Position numbers and translations under genes: made by a program
The notes under the pieces: model-generated
The model's input: only the letters and a program-made list of their open reading frames with translations
The model's database searches: none
What the model was told of the DNA's origin: nothing
DNA from: Burkholderiales bacterium
GTDB lineage: Bacteria > Pseudomonadota > Gammaproteobacteria > Burkholderiales > Burkholderiaceae_C
Assembly: GCA_016191525.1 (NCBI GenBank)
Contig: JACPOK010000016.1
Location: forward strand, 186,001 to 250,000
Direction: 5' to 3'
Length of the DNA stretch: 64,000 bases
Shown: positions 40,856 through 49,304 of the stretch, one piece after another
Layout of the letters: each line of letters opens with the position of its first letter
Numbering within the stretch: position 1 is the first letter of the stretch

Positions 40856-43187
40856 GGGCGCGGCGCGCAGGCTCTGGCTGCTCGCGGCCGGTATCTGGCT
40901 GCTGGTGGTGCTGGCAGTGGCGGCGCACCAGTGGCGTTTCTGGCACGAAGCCCGACTGGACACCGACGTTCTGGCCCTGCTGCCGCAAGACGAACTGGCG
41001 CCGGAAGTAGCACTGGCAACCCGCAAGCTCGCTGACCGCGCCACGCGGCAGGTCATCGTGATGGTCGGGGCGCCCGACTGGCAGCTTGCGCGCAAGGCGG
41101 CAGCAGCATGGCGCGCGAGCTTGAAGGCCAGTGGCGCGCCATTGACCGGCGCCGTACCGCTGGACGAGGCGGGCATGGGTGCGTCGCTGGATGCCTTGCG
41201 CCCCTGGCGCAACCAGCTGTTGACGGCCGCGCAGCGTGAGCGCCTGCGCAACACGCCCGTGCCGGCGCAAGTCCAGGCTGCCCTGTCCCTGCTGCACCAA
41301 CCGGGCATCAGCGCACGCCTGTCCGATTGGGCGGCCGATCCGCTCGCGCTGTGGCCCCAGTGGTGGTCGGCCCGCGCGGCACAAAGCCAGGCGCGGCCGC
41401 GCGACGGTGAGCTGGCGCTCTCGGCCGCCGGGCTGGAATGGGTGGTGTTGCCGCATGAAAGCACCGGCCCGGCGTTCTCGCTGGACGGGGACGCGGTGCT
41501 CGGCGAAGCGCTTCGCACCGCGCAGGATGCAGCAACGGCCACAGGGCCAGGCATACGCGTGCTGGCCGCCGGCATCCCCCTGCACGCCGAGGCGGCCGCT
41601 GTGCAGGCCAGCCGCGAAGTCAACACGATTGGCTGGGGCTCGCTGGCGGCGGTCCTGCTGCTGGTGTGGCTGGCCTTCCGCTCGCTGCGCCCCATCTTCC
41701 TGGTCGCACTGTCACTGGCAGTGGGAACCGCCGTCGCGCTGTCAGTCACCGCATTGGTCTTCCAGCAAGTGCACCTGCTGACATTGGTGTTTGGCGCCAG
41801 CCTCGTGGGTGTCGCGGAAGACTATGGCATTCACTACTTCGCCAGCCGCCAGAGCGATCCGCAGGCCCGGCCCCGGCCCCTCATGTGGAGCTTGCTGCCC
41901 GGGCTGTTGCTGGCGCTGTCCACCAGCGTGTTCGCCTACCTGGTGCTGGGGCTCGCGCCTTTTCCGGGCCTGCGCCAGATGGCGGTGTTCTCGGCTGTCG
42001 GGCTGGTGGCGACATTCCTCACGGCGGCCTGCTGGTTCCCCTTCCTTGACCGCGGCGTGGTTCCGCACTCGCGCTTCGCCGACGCCATTTCCGCGAGCCT
42101 GGCGCGCTGGCCGCGATGGCGCTTTTCAACGCGCACCGTAACAGGCGGCGCAGCGCTTGCGGCGTTGGCCCTCGGAGGCTGGTGGCAGTTGCGCACCAGC
42201 GACGACATCCGCCAGTTGCAGAACTCGCCCGCCGCGCTGATGCAGGCCCAGGGCGAAATCGGGCGCCTGCTGGCCACGCCCAGCGTGGCGCAGTTTTACC
42301 TGGTCAGGGGCGCCAGCGCCGAGGAAGTCCTGTTGCGCGAAGAAGCACTGAAGGAGCGGCTGGATGCGTTCGTTGGCCAGGGCCGCCTGCAGGGTTACAG
42401 CGCCGTTTCCGACTGGGTTCCGTCCGAGGCGCGGCAACTCGCCGACGCACAACTGACGGGCGCGGTGGAAGCGCAGGTGTTGCGCGGGGTTGGTGCCGCG
42501 CTCGGTGAGAGCTTTGTGCGGCCCGAGTTCTCGGCGCGTCCGCTCACGTTGCCGATATGGCTTGCGCAGCCGGTTTCGTCGCTGGGCCGCAATCTCTGGC
42601 TGGGCGAAGTCGGCGGCGCCTTCGCCAGCGTGGTCCTGCTGCGCGGGCTTCAGGACCAGCGCTCGGTACCCGCGCTGCTTGCCGCGGCCGACGGACTGCC
42701 TGGCGTGCGCTGGGTGGACAAGGCGGCTGAAGTTTCATCGCTGCTCGGCCGCTACCGGTCTTCCATGACCTGGCTGCTGGTGGCCGGGCACGCCCTGACG
42801 CTGCTGGCCCTGTGGCTGCGCCACGGGCGCCTGGCCTGGCGTGCTTGGGTACCTACCCTCCTGGCCACGGGCCTGACGCTGGCGCTGCTGGGCTGGTTCG
42901 GCCAGCCGCTGCAGCTATTCAACGTGCTGGCGCTGGTGCTGTTGCTTGGCATCGGCGTGGACTACGGGATATTCCTGCTGGAGCACCGTGGCGACGGCTC
43001 GGCCTGGCTTGCCGTGGTGCTGGGCGCAGGCAGCACCTGGCTCGCGTTCGGCCTGCTCGGCTTGTCCGGCACACCGGCGCTGCGCGCTTTCGGGCTGACG
43101 CTGTTGTTCGGCATTGCCCTGGTGTGGCTGCTCTCGCCCTTCTTCCGCGCGGCCGCGGTGGACAATGAGCCTCAGGAGACAACTTGA
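40830..43187 (+). CDS. MMPL/RND-family exporter of the aryl polyene cluster
   Basis: Inner-membrane transporter of 785 residues in two halves, each with a membrane helix, a large periplasmic domain and a group of five helices (for example WGSLAAVLLLVWLAFRSLRP and WVPTLLATGLTLALLG). Conserved MMPL positions LVFGASLVGVAEDYGIHYF and LLGIGVDYGIFLLEH carry the acidic residues of proton transfer. It probably flips or passes the lipid-linked polyene towards the outer membrane. The start is GTG at 40830 or TTG at 40848; no ATG fits. Confidence 0.9.
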   Translation: MKSWRGLTEGAARRLWLLAAGIWLLVVLAVAAHQWRFWHEARLDTDVLALLPQDELAPEVALATRKLADRATRQVIVMVGAPDWQLARKAAAAWRASLKASGAPLTGAVPLDEAGMGASLDALRPWRNQLLTAAQRERLRNTPVPAQVQAALSLLHQPGISARLSDWAADPLALWPQWWSARAAQSQARPRDGELALSAAGLEWVVLPHESTGPAFSLDGDAVLGEALRTAQDAATATGPGIRVLAAGIPLHAEAAAVQASREVNTIGWGSLAAVLLLVWLAFRSLRPIFLVALSLAVGTAVALSVTALVFQQVHLLTLVFGASLVGVAEDYGIHYFASRQSDPQARPRPLMWSLLPGLLLALSTSVFAYLVLGLAPFPGLRQMAVFSAVGLVATFLTAACWFPFLDRGVVPHSRFADAISASLARWPRWRFSTRTVTGGAALAALALGGWWQLRTSDDIRQLQNSPAALMQAQGEIGRLLATPSVAQFYLVRGASAEEVLLREEALKERLDAFVGQGRLQGYSAVSDWVPSEARQLADAQLTGAVEAQVLRGVGAALGESFVRPEFSARPLTLPIWLAQPVSSLGRNLWLGEVGGAFASVVLLRGLQDQRSVPALLAAADGLPGVRWVDKAAEVSSLLGRYRSSMTWLLVAGHALTLLALWLRHGRLAWRAWVPTLLATGLTLALLGWFGQPLQLFNVLALVLLLGIGVDYGIFLLEHRGDGSAWLAVVLGAGSTWLAFGLLGLSGTPALRAFGLTLLFGIALVWLLSPFFRAAAVDNEPQETT

Positions 43188-43735
43188 AATTCCTGCTGTG
43201 CCGCAGAAGGTTCGTGCTGGGCATGCTGCCCCTGATGACCGCGTGCGCGAGCATGGCCCCGGTTCCGGCACCACCGCTGCTGCGCCTGAGCCCGGCGTCG
43301 CTTGGCGGCGATCTGGCGCTGCGCCAGCGGCTCACCATTGGCGTGGGCGGCACCACCCACAGCCTGGAAGCCGTGCTGGAAGCGGATGCTCAGGCCGTGC
43401 GGCTTGCAGTGGTCAGCCTGGGCCAGACGGCCGCACGGCTGGAATGGGATGGCCAGACCCTGACCCAGTCGCGCGCCGACTGGTGGCCGGCGGCCATTGG
43501 CGGCGACCGCATCCTCAGTGACCTGCAGCTCATGCTGTGGCCTGCCGCCGCTGTCAGCGCCGCATTGCCCCAGGGGTGGACGCTGGAGCACACGCCCCAG
43601 CGCCGCCAGCTGCGTTTCGATGGCAACACGGTTGTCCAGGTCGACTACCTGTCGCCGGCGCAGAGCGAGCTGAACCAGTTCCAGGCACGCTACCGCATCA
43701 GGGTCGACAGCCAGAAGCTCGGGGATGGCCAGTGA
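43184..43735 (+). CDS. DUF3261 lipoprotein
   Basis: Predicted outer-membrane lipoprotein of 183 residues, starting with TTG at 43184 behind GGAGACAAC. The lipobox is LMTAC (Cys21). The rest shows the DUF3261 pattern (HSLEAVLEADAQAVRLAVVSLG, GDRILSDLQLMLWPAAAV, TVVQVDYL), a LolB-like fold. It is the likely acceptor for the LolA-like protein in this cluster. It shares TTGA with the MMPL stop and GTGA with the next ketosynthase. Confidence 0.85.
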   Translation: MKFLLCRRRFVLGMLPLMTACASMAPVPAPPLLRLSPASLGGDLALRQRLTIGVGGTTHSLEAVLEADAQAVRLAVVSLGQTAARLEWDGQTLTQSRADWWPAAIGGDRILSDLQLMLWPAAAVSAALPQGWTLEHTPQRRQLRFDGNTVVQVDYLSPAQSELNQFQARYRIRVDSQKLGDGQ

Positions 43736-44913
43736 GCGCGGTATACCTCAACGCGATGGGCGTCGTCTGCGCGCTCGGGCAGGGCAGCGCAGCCGTGCGT
43801 GGGGCCCTGTTCGCAGACCAGCCGCTCGGCGTCGCACCCACATCGCTGTACACGCCTGGCCGTGAACTTCACCTCGGCTGCGTTCCCGGCGACTTGCCGC
43901 TGCTGCGCGATGTCCCGGCCGGCCAGCGCAGCCGCAACAACGCGCTCATCTCGGCGGCGCTGCTGCAGCTGCGTGTCGACATCGACGCAGCCATCGCGCG
44001 CCATGGGCCGGCGCGCGTCGCCGTCATCCTGGGCGTGAGCACCGCCGGTCTGGCCGAAGGAGTGCGGGCCGCGATCGAGAACGATGCAGGCCGGCCCTGG
44101 CCCGGCGGCTACGACTACTCGCAGCAGGAAATGGGCAACGCCGCGGCGTTCGTCGCGCGCGAACTCGGTACCTGCGGACCGGCCCACGTGATCTCCACCG
44201 CCTGTTCGTCCGGCGCCAAGGCGCTGGCGTCGGCCGCACGTTTGCTGCGCGCCGGGCACGTCGATGCTGTGGTCGCAGGCGGTGGGGACGCGCTGTCCGG
44301 CTTCACCATTGCCGGCTTCAGTGCCCTGGAATCGGTCAGCGCAGGGCGCTGTAATCCGCTCTCGGTGCATCGCCGCGGCATCAATATCGGCGAAGGCGCG
44401 GCGCTCTTCCTCATGAGCCGCGAGCCCGGCCCCGTGCGGCTGGCCGGTTGGGGGGAAAGTTCTGATGCGCACCACATGTCCGCGCCCGACCCGGCCGGGC
44501 GCGGCGCCATGGATGCGATGCGCCAGGCGCTGGCCAGGGCCGGCATTGCGCCCGATACAATTGATTACGTGAATCTGCATGGCACCGCCACACCGCACAA
44601 CGACGCCATGGAAAGCCTTTGCGTGGCCGAAGTGCTGGGCCTGCAGGTGCCCGTCAGCTCCACCAAGCCGGTGACGGGCCATGCCCTCGCGGCTGCGGGC
44701 GCCATCGAAGCGGCGCTGGCGTGGCACACGCTGGTGGATAACCCCGGCGGGCGGCTGCCGCCTCACTGGTGGGACGGCGAGCGGGACCCCGCGTTGCCGC
44801 ATGTGCGCGTCGTGGCGCCGGGCGAATCGACAGGCCGCGCGCCCCGGCATGTGTTGAGCAATTCATTCGCCTTTGGCGGAAGCAATGCGAGCTTGCTGTT
44901 CGCGGAAGGATGA
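43732..44913 (+). CDS. Beta-ketoacyl-ACP synthase (first APE ketosynthase)
   Basis: Ketosynthase of 393 residues with a complete triad: Cys158 in STACSSGAKAL, His283 in NLHGTATPHND and His317 in KPVTGHALAAAG. It elongates the aryl polyene with malonyl units, probably with the chain-length factor at 32242-32979 as partner (ApeO:ApeC-like pair). The start is GTG at 43732, overlapping the lipoprotein stop as GTGA; an upstream frame lies inside that gene. Confidence 0.92.
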   Translation: MSAVYLNAMGVVCALGQGSAAVRGALFADQPLGVAPTSLYTPGRELHLGCVPGDLPLLRDVPAGQRSRNNALISAALLQLRVDIDAAIARHGPARVAVILGVSTAGLAEGVRAAIENDAGRPWPGGYDYSQQEMGNAAAFVARELGTCGPAHVISTACSSGAKALASAARLLRAGHVDAVVAGGGDALSGFTIAGFSALESVSAGRCNPLSVHRRGINIGEGAALFLMSREPGPVRLAGWGESSDAHHMSAPDPAGRGAMDAMRQALARAGIAPDTIDYVNLHGTATPHNDAMESLCVAEVLGLQVPVSSTKPVTGHALAAAGAIEAALAWHTLVDNPGGRLPPHWWDGERDPALPHVRVVAPGESTGRAPRHVLSNSFAFGGSNASLLFAEG

Positions 44914-44914
44914 C

Positions 44915-45388
44915 ATGGGGCGCGCGGCGGCCGACATCGATAACTGGATTCCACAACGCGGTGCGATGCGCCTGCTCGACCGCGTGCTGGAAGCCGACGA
45001 CGAACACGCCGTCGCCGAGGTGGACATCGCCGAGGACGGCCTGTTCCTGCGCGACGGCGCGGTTCCTGCCTGGATCGGCATCGAATACATGGCGCAGACG
45101 ATCTCCGCCTGGGCTGGCGGGCGCGGCCGGCGCGCCGGGGGGCGCGGGCCACGCATCGGCCTGCTGCTGGGCAGCCGCCGCTACACCGCGCACTGCAGCG
45201 GCTTTCCCGCGGGCGCAACGCTGCGCGTCGAGGCCCGTTGCGAGCTGTACGGCGACAACGGCCTGGGAATGTTCGACTGCACCATCCGCCAGGGCGGCAC
45301 GTTGCTGGCCAGTGCCAAGGTCTCGGTGTTCGAACCTGACGACGCCATGGCCCTGCTGAAAAGCCAGGCCACCGTGGGCACGCCATGA
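44915..45388 (+). CDS. 3-hydroxyacyl-ACP dehydratase (ApeP-like hot-dog)
   Basis: Hot-dog fold protein of 157 residues, of the type that dehydrates 3-hydroxyacyl intermediates in polyene synthesis. IDNWIPQRGAMRLLDRVLEADDEHA and VPAWIGIEYMAQTISAWAG carry the family features, with Glu in the active-site helix. AAGGA precedes the ATG at 44915. It is the second dehydratase of the cluster next to the one fused to the ligase. Its stop overlaps the ketoreductase ATG. Confidence 0.85.
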   Translation: MGRAAADIDNWIPQRGAMRLLDRVLEADDEHAVAEVDIAEDGLFLRDGAVPAWIGIEYMAQTISAWAGGRGRRAGGRGPRIGLLLGSRRYTAHCSGFPAGATLRVEARCELYGDNGLGMFDCTIRQGGTLLASAKVSVFEPDDAMALLKSQATVGTP

Positions 45389-46110
45389 ACGACTGGATCC
45401 TTGTCACCGGGTCCAGCAGCGGCATAGGCCGCGCCATTGCGCTGCGGCTGGCCCGGGACGGCTACAACGTGGCAGTCCATTGCCGCGCCAGCGTGGACAA
45501 GGCGGAGGCGGTTGCAGCCGAAGTTCGCGCCGCCGGCCGGGAGGTGCGCGTACTGCGGTTCGATGTCGCCGATCGCGCCGCAACCGCTGAAGCCCTGCTG
45601 GCCGACGTTGAAGCCCATGGTGCCTATTACGGCGTGGTCTGCAATGCAGGCATTGCGCACGACAACGCCTTCCCCGCCATGACGGGCGAAGAATGGGACA
45701 GTGTCATTCACACCAACCTGGGGGCGTTCTACAACGTGCTGCACCCGCTCACCATGCCGATGGTGCGGCGGCGCAAGCCCGGCCGCATCGTCACCCTGGC
45801 CTCGGTCTCGGGCCTGGTGGGCAACCGCGGCCAGGCCAACTACAGCGCGGCCAAGGCCGGCATCATCGGCGCCACCAAGGCGCTGGCGATCGAGCTGGCC
45901 AAGCGGGAGATCACCGTGAACTGCGTGGCCCCGGGCCTGATCGACACTGAAATGGTTGCGCCCGAAGTACTGGACGAGGCGATGAAGATGATTCCGCTCA
46001 AGCGCATGGGCCGGCCGGAAGAAGTGGCCGCGCTGGTGGCCTTTCTCATGAGCCCGGACGCGGCCTACATCACGCGCCAGGTCATCTCGGTGAACGGGGG
46101 CATGGTTTGA
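45385..46110 (+). CDS. 3-oxoacyl-ACP reductase (FabG-like, ApeQ)
   Basis: Short-chain dehydrogenase of 241 residues that reduces the keto group after each elongation. The cofactor motif is VTGSSSGIG (7-15); Asn in CNAGIAHD, Ser140/142, Tyr153 and Lys157 (YSAAK) form the catalytic set. It starts at ATGA on the dehydratase stop and ends with a TTGA overlap into the second ketosynthase. Confidence 0.93.
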   Translation: MNDWILVTGSSSGIGRAIALRLARDGYNVAVHCRASVDKAEAVAAEVRAAGREVRVLRFDVADRAATAEALLADVEAHGAYYGVVCNAGIAHDNAFPAMTGEEWDSVIHTNLGAFYNVLHPLTMPMVRRRKPGRIVTLASVSGLVGNRGQANYSAAKAGIIGATKALAIELAKREITVNCVAPGLIDTEMVAPEVLDEAMKMIPLKRMGRPEEVAALVAFLMSPDAAYITRQVISVNGGMV

Positions 46111-47336
46111 AGCGTGTCGCCGTTACCGGCATCGGCGCCATCAGCCCGCTCGGCCATGACTGGCCCACGGTCCAGGCGCAGCTGCGCAGCGTACGCAACT
46201 GCGTGCGCGTGATCACCGAGTGGGAAGACTACGAAGGCCTGAACACGCGCCTGGGCGCGCCCGCGCTGCCGTTCGAGCTGCCCGCGCACTACAACCGCAA
46301 ATCCACCCGCAGCATGGGTCGGGTTGCGCTGATGGCGACCCGTGCCAGCGAGATGGCGCTGGCCGATGCCGGGCTGCTGGGCGACCCGCTGGTGCGAAGC
46401 GGCGGCATGGGCATCTCCTATGGCTCCTCGGCCGGCACGCCGGCGGCCATCGGCGATTTCGGCCGCATGATGATGGACAAGAGCACCGAGGGCATCAACG
46501 CCAACACCTACATCAAGATGATGTCGCACACCGCGGCGGTGAACATCGGCGTCTTCCTGGGCCTGACGGGGCGCATCATCACCACTTCCAGCGCCTGCGC
46601 CTCGGGCAGCCAGGGCATAGGCTATGCCTTCGAGGCCATCCAGTCCGGCAAGCAGGTGGCCATGCTGGCCGGCGGCGCCGAAGAGCTCGACGCCACCGAG
46701 GCGGCCGTATTCGACACCCTCTTCGCCACCAGCGTGAAGAACGACAGCCCAGCGCTGACGCCGCGCCCCTTCGACGCGGCACGCGACGGGCTGGTGCTGG
46801 GCGAGGGCGCCTGCACGCTGGTGCTGGAAGAGCTCGGCCACGCGCGCGCCCGCGGCGCGCGCATCCTGGCCGAAGTGGTGGGCTACGGCACCAACAGCGA
46901 CGGCACCCATGTCACGCAGCCGCAGCCGGCCACCATGGCCCAGGCCATGCGCATGGCGCTGGAAATCGCCGGCTTGCAGGCCGGGGCCGTCGGTTACGTC
47001 AACGCCCATGGCACCGCCACCGATCATGGCGATGTCGCGGAATCGGCGGCGACTCACGCTGTGTTCGGCGAGCGCATGCCCATCAGCTCGCTCAAGAGTT
47101 ACATGGGCCACACGCTGGGCGCGTGCGGCGCGCTGGAGGCCTGGATGACTATCGAGATGATGCGCGAGGGCTGGTTCGCGCCCACCGTGAACCTGGAGTC
47201 GGTTGACCCCCGCTGCGCGCAGCTGGCTTACATACAAGGTGATGGCCTGGCGCTGCAGACCGACTGCGTGATGAGCAACAACTTCGCCTTCGGCGGCATC
47301 AACACCTCGCTGATATTCCGCCGCTGGCGCGATTGA
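46107..47336 (+). CDS. Beta-ketoacyl-ACP synthase (second APE ketosynthase)
   Basis: FabF-like ketosynthase of 409 residues with the full triad: Cys164 in TTSSACASGSQGIG, His301 in VNAHGTATDHGD and His335 in SYMGHTLGACGA. It is closer to FabF than the first ketosynthase and corresponds to the ApeR-type enzyme. The start is TTG at 46107, inside the fabG stop; no ATG is available without losing the MKRVAVTGIGAISPLG N-terminus. Its stop likewise overlaps a TTG start. Confidence 0.92.
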   Translation: MKRVAVTGIGAISPLGHDWPTVQAQLRSVRNCVRVITEWEDYEGLNTRLGAPALPFELPAHYNRKSTRSMGRVALMATRASEMALADAGLLGDPLVRSGGMGISYGSSAGTPAAIGDFGRMMMDKSTEGINANTYIKMMSHTAAVNIGVFLGLTGRIITTSSACASGSQGIGYAFEAIQSGKQVAMLAGGAEELDATEAAVFDTLFATSVKNDSPALTPRPFDAARDGLVLGEGACTLVLEELGHARARGARILAEVVGYGTNSDGTHVTQPQPATMAQAMRMALEIAGLQAGAVGYVNAHGTATDHGDVAESAATHAVFGERMPISSLKSYMGHTLGACGALEAWMTIEMMREGWFAPTVNLESVDPRCAQLAYIQGDGLALQTDCVMSNNFAFGGINTSLIFRRWRD

Positions 47337-48061
47337 GCGGGCTGTACCCCGTGGCCCGCCTGCCTGTTCAGCTGTGCCTGGGCAGCGTGGCGGCCTTGTC
47401 CGCGGCCGCGCAGGCGCACGGCCTGGATTGGCTGTCGGCGGACGAACGCTTGCGGCTGGGAGCCCTCACCGCGCCGCCGCGGCGAGCCCAGTTCATTGCC
47501 GGCCGCTGGCTGCTTCGCCAGTTGCTGGTACAGGTGTATGGCGGGAAGCCGGAACACTGGCCGCTGAGCGCGCCTGCGCACGGGGCGCCGCGGCTGCAGC
47601 CCGCCGCCCGCCAGCCTGGCGTGTCCATCGCCATCAGCCACAGCGCCGATCACGTGGCCTGCGCCGTCAGCGGTGAGCCCGTCGGGCTCGACATCGAGTC
47701 CACGCTACGCGAACGCGATTTCCCTGCCTTGGTCGCCGCCGTGGGCACTGACAGCGAGCGGCGGCACATGCACTCTCTCGAGCCGGCCCGGCGGGCCGCC
47801 TTTTTCTACGGCCTGTGGTCGCTCAAGGAGGCCTGGCTGAAATCACGTGGCGAGCCGATGACGCCGGGACGCATGGCGCAACTGGAAACCGCTGCCGTCA
47901 ATCAGGATGTGGCCAACGCCTGGCTGTGGCGCATGCCGGAATTTGTGATCGCGGTGGTGGCCCCGCCGGCCGCGCAGCCGCAATGGGCGGACGGTCCGCT
48001 GCAGGCGCAGCCTTTCGACCGCTGCTTCGTGATCGATGCCGGCGCGGCTACGCCGGCTTGA
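47333..48061 (+). CDS. 4'-Phosphopantetheinyl transferase (Sfp-type)
   Basis: Enzyme of 242 residues that transfers the phosphopantetheine arm from CoA to the carrier proteins of the cluster. The conserved motifs are VSIAISHSADHVACAV, PVGLDIES (magnesium-binding) and FYGLWSLKEAWLKSRG. The start is TTG at 47333 overlapping the ketosynthase stop. It closes the plus-strand operon; its 3' end overlaps the convergent methyltransferase gene by 14 bases. Confidence 0.9.
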   Translation: MSGLYPVARLPVQLCLGSVAALSAAAQAHGLDWLSADERLRLGALTAPPRRAQFIAGRWLLRQLLVQVYGGKPEHWPLSAPAHGAPRLQPAARQPGVSIAISHSADHVACAVSGEPVGLDIESTLRERDFPALVAAVGTDSERRHMHSLEPARRAAFFYGLWSLKEAWLKSRGEPMTPGRMAQLETAAVNQDVANAWLWRMPEFVIAVVAPPAAQPQWADGPLQAQPFDRCFVIDAGAATPA

Positions 48062-48767
48062 CGGCCACCAGGTTCAACAGCGTTTCTTCACGGTCGGCCG
48101 CGGGCGGCACGCCGAACCAGCGCTCCATCACGCCCAGGTCGGCGCGGCTCCACCATAGATAGGGATAGGAGACCGATCCGGGCTCCACCACAAAGCCGGC
48201 ACCGCGCACCATCCGCAGGTACTCCGGTGCGCTGCGCTGCACTTCCATCGGGTGGCGGAACAGCAGCATGATGATCCACGACTCGATGTAGCGCCGTGTC
48301 GATTCGGCAAACAGCATGATGCCGCCCGGCTTGAGCACCCGGAAGAACTCGCTCATCGCCTGCTCCTGCTCCACCAGGTGGTGAAAGGTCTGGTGGCAAA
48401 ACAGCAGGTCGACCGAGTTGTCGGCCAGCTGCAGGCGGGAACTGGAGCCTTCCACCAGCTCCACATCGACGCCTTCACGCACCGCCTCGGCGCGCGAGAG
48501 GGCCAGCATGTGCGGGTCGATGTCGATGGCCAGCAGCCGCTGCGGGCTGAAGCGGCGGGCCAGCCGGGCCAGCGACTTGCCCGAGCCGCACCCCACGTCG
48601 ACCACCAGCGGATAGGAGGCACGGCGCTCCGGAATCAGCCGGTCCAGGTCAGCCAGCGCGCGTTCCAGCACGTGCACCGTCCAGGTCTCGGTGCCGAGGA
48701 ACCACTTGCCGAAGCGTGTTTCGGGGACATGGGGCGCGCGAAGCGCCGCGTTCAGTGGTTGCTGCAT
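48048..48767 (-). CDS. Class I SAM-dependent methyltransferase
   Basis: Methyltransferase of 239 residues. Motif I is VVDVGCGSGKSLARL (about 55-69), followed by LLAIDIDPHML and LLFCHQTFHHLVEQEQAMSEFFRVLKPGG. Aryl polyene clusters often include a methyltransferase that modifies the aromatic head group, so it may belong to the cluster although it lies on the opposite strand. It follows an exported protein gene by 30 bases, in the same operon. The substrate is inferred from context only. Confidence 0.87.
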   Translation of the reverse strand: MQQPLNAALRAPHVPETRFGKWFLGTETWTVHVLERALADLDRLIPERRASYPLVVDVGCGSGKSLARLARRFSPQRLLAIDIDPHMLALSRAEAVREGVDVELVEGSSSRLQLADNSVDLLFCHQTFHHLVEQEQAMSEFFRVLKPGGIMLFAESTRRYIESWIIMLLFRHPMEVQRSAPEYLRMVRGAGFVVEPGSVSYPYLWWSRADLGVMERWFGVPPAADREETLLNLVAVKPA

Positions 48768-48797
48768 GGGGCCGGTGCCGGCGCGTGCCGGCAGCTT

Positions 48798-49205
48798 TCA
48801 GGACCTGTTGATGTTGGCGCGGATGGCTTCCTTGAGGTCTTCCACCCAGCGGTTGTAGAAGGGATGGATCATGCCCCGCCCGTCCGCGCCCGGGCTGTAT
48901 TTCATGTTGACGCTGTCGCGGTACTTCAGGGAAAACGACGTCGGCGAATACAGGATGTCGGTCACCACCGTGTGTTTGCCACGCACATGCAGCGTGGCAA
49001 CCATCCGGCCCGGCGCCTCTTCCCGCACTTCCCATTGCCGCGCCGTTGCGGCACTCTGGATCGCCTGCTTGACCTTGTCGGCGCTCGCGGCGGCCGAGAC
49101 CGGAATGTTTTCGAAATTCATCACCGGCACGGGCGCGCGCTGTGCCGCGGCGTGAAGGGAAACGGCCGACAGGGCGGCCAGGACCAGGATGCGCAGGGTT
49201 TTCAT
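48798..49205 (-). CDS. Exported protein of unknown function
   Basis: Periplasmic protein of 135 residues with a clear signal peptide (MKTLRILVLAALSAVSLHAAA). The mature part has a pattern seen in a small family of exported proteins: VKQAIQSAATARQWEVREE, GRMVATLHVRGKHTVVTDILYSP, FSLKYRDSVNMKY and HPFYNRWVEDLKEAI. GGAGGAGA is a strong ribosome site. It is co-transcribed with the methyltransferase. I do not know a function. Confidence 0.8.
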   Translation of the reverse strand: MKTLRILVLAALSAVSLHAAAQRAPVPVMNFENIPVSAAASADKVKQAIQSAATARQWEVREEAPGRMVATLHVRGKHTVVTDILYSPTSFSLKYRDSVNMKYSPGADGRGMIHPFYNRWVEDLKEAIRANINRS

Positions 49206-49240
49206 CAGATCTCCTCCGGTTTTTCGCTTAATGGATTCGG

Positions 49241-49269
49241 TTTAATTATATGCAGCGCGGGGGTATCAT
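49241..49269 (+). promoter_or_regulatory. Candidate promoter of the SPFH operon
   Basis: TTTAAT (49241-49246), a 17-base spacer and TATCAT (49264-49269) form a possible sigma-70 promoter 36 bases before the ATG of the SPFH gene. On the other strand TATAAT overlaps it (49245-49250) and could serve the exported protein gene. Confidence 0.45.
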
Positions 49270-49304
49270 CTTTCGCAGTTAGAACCCACGCACAAGGAGC
49301 GCAC

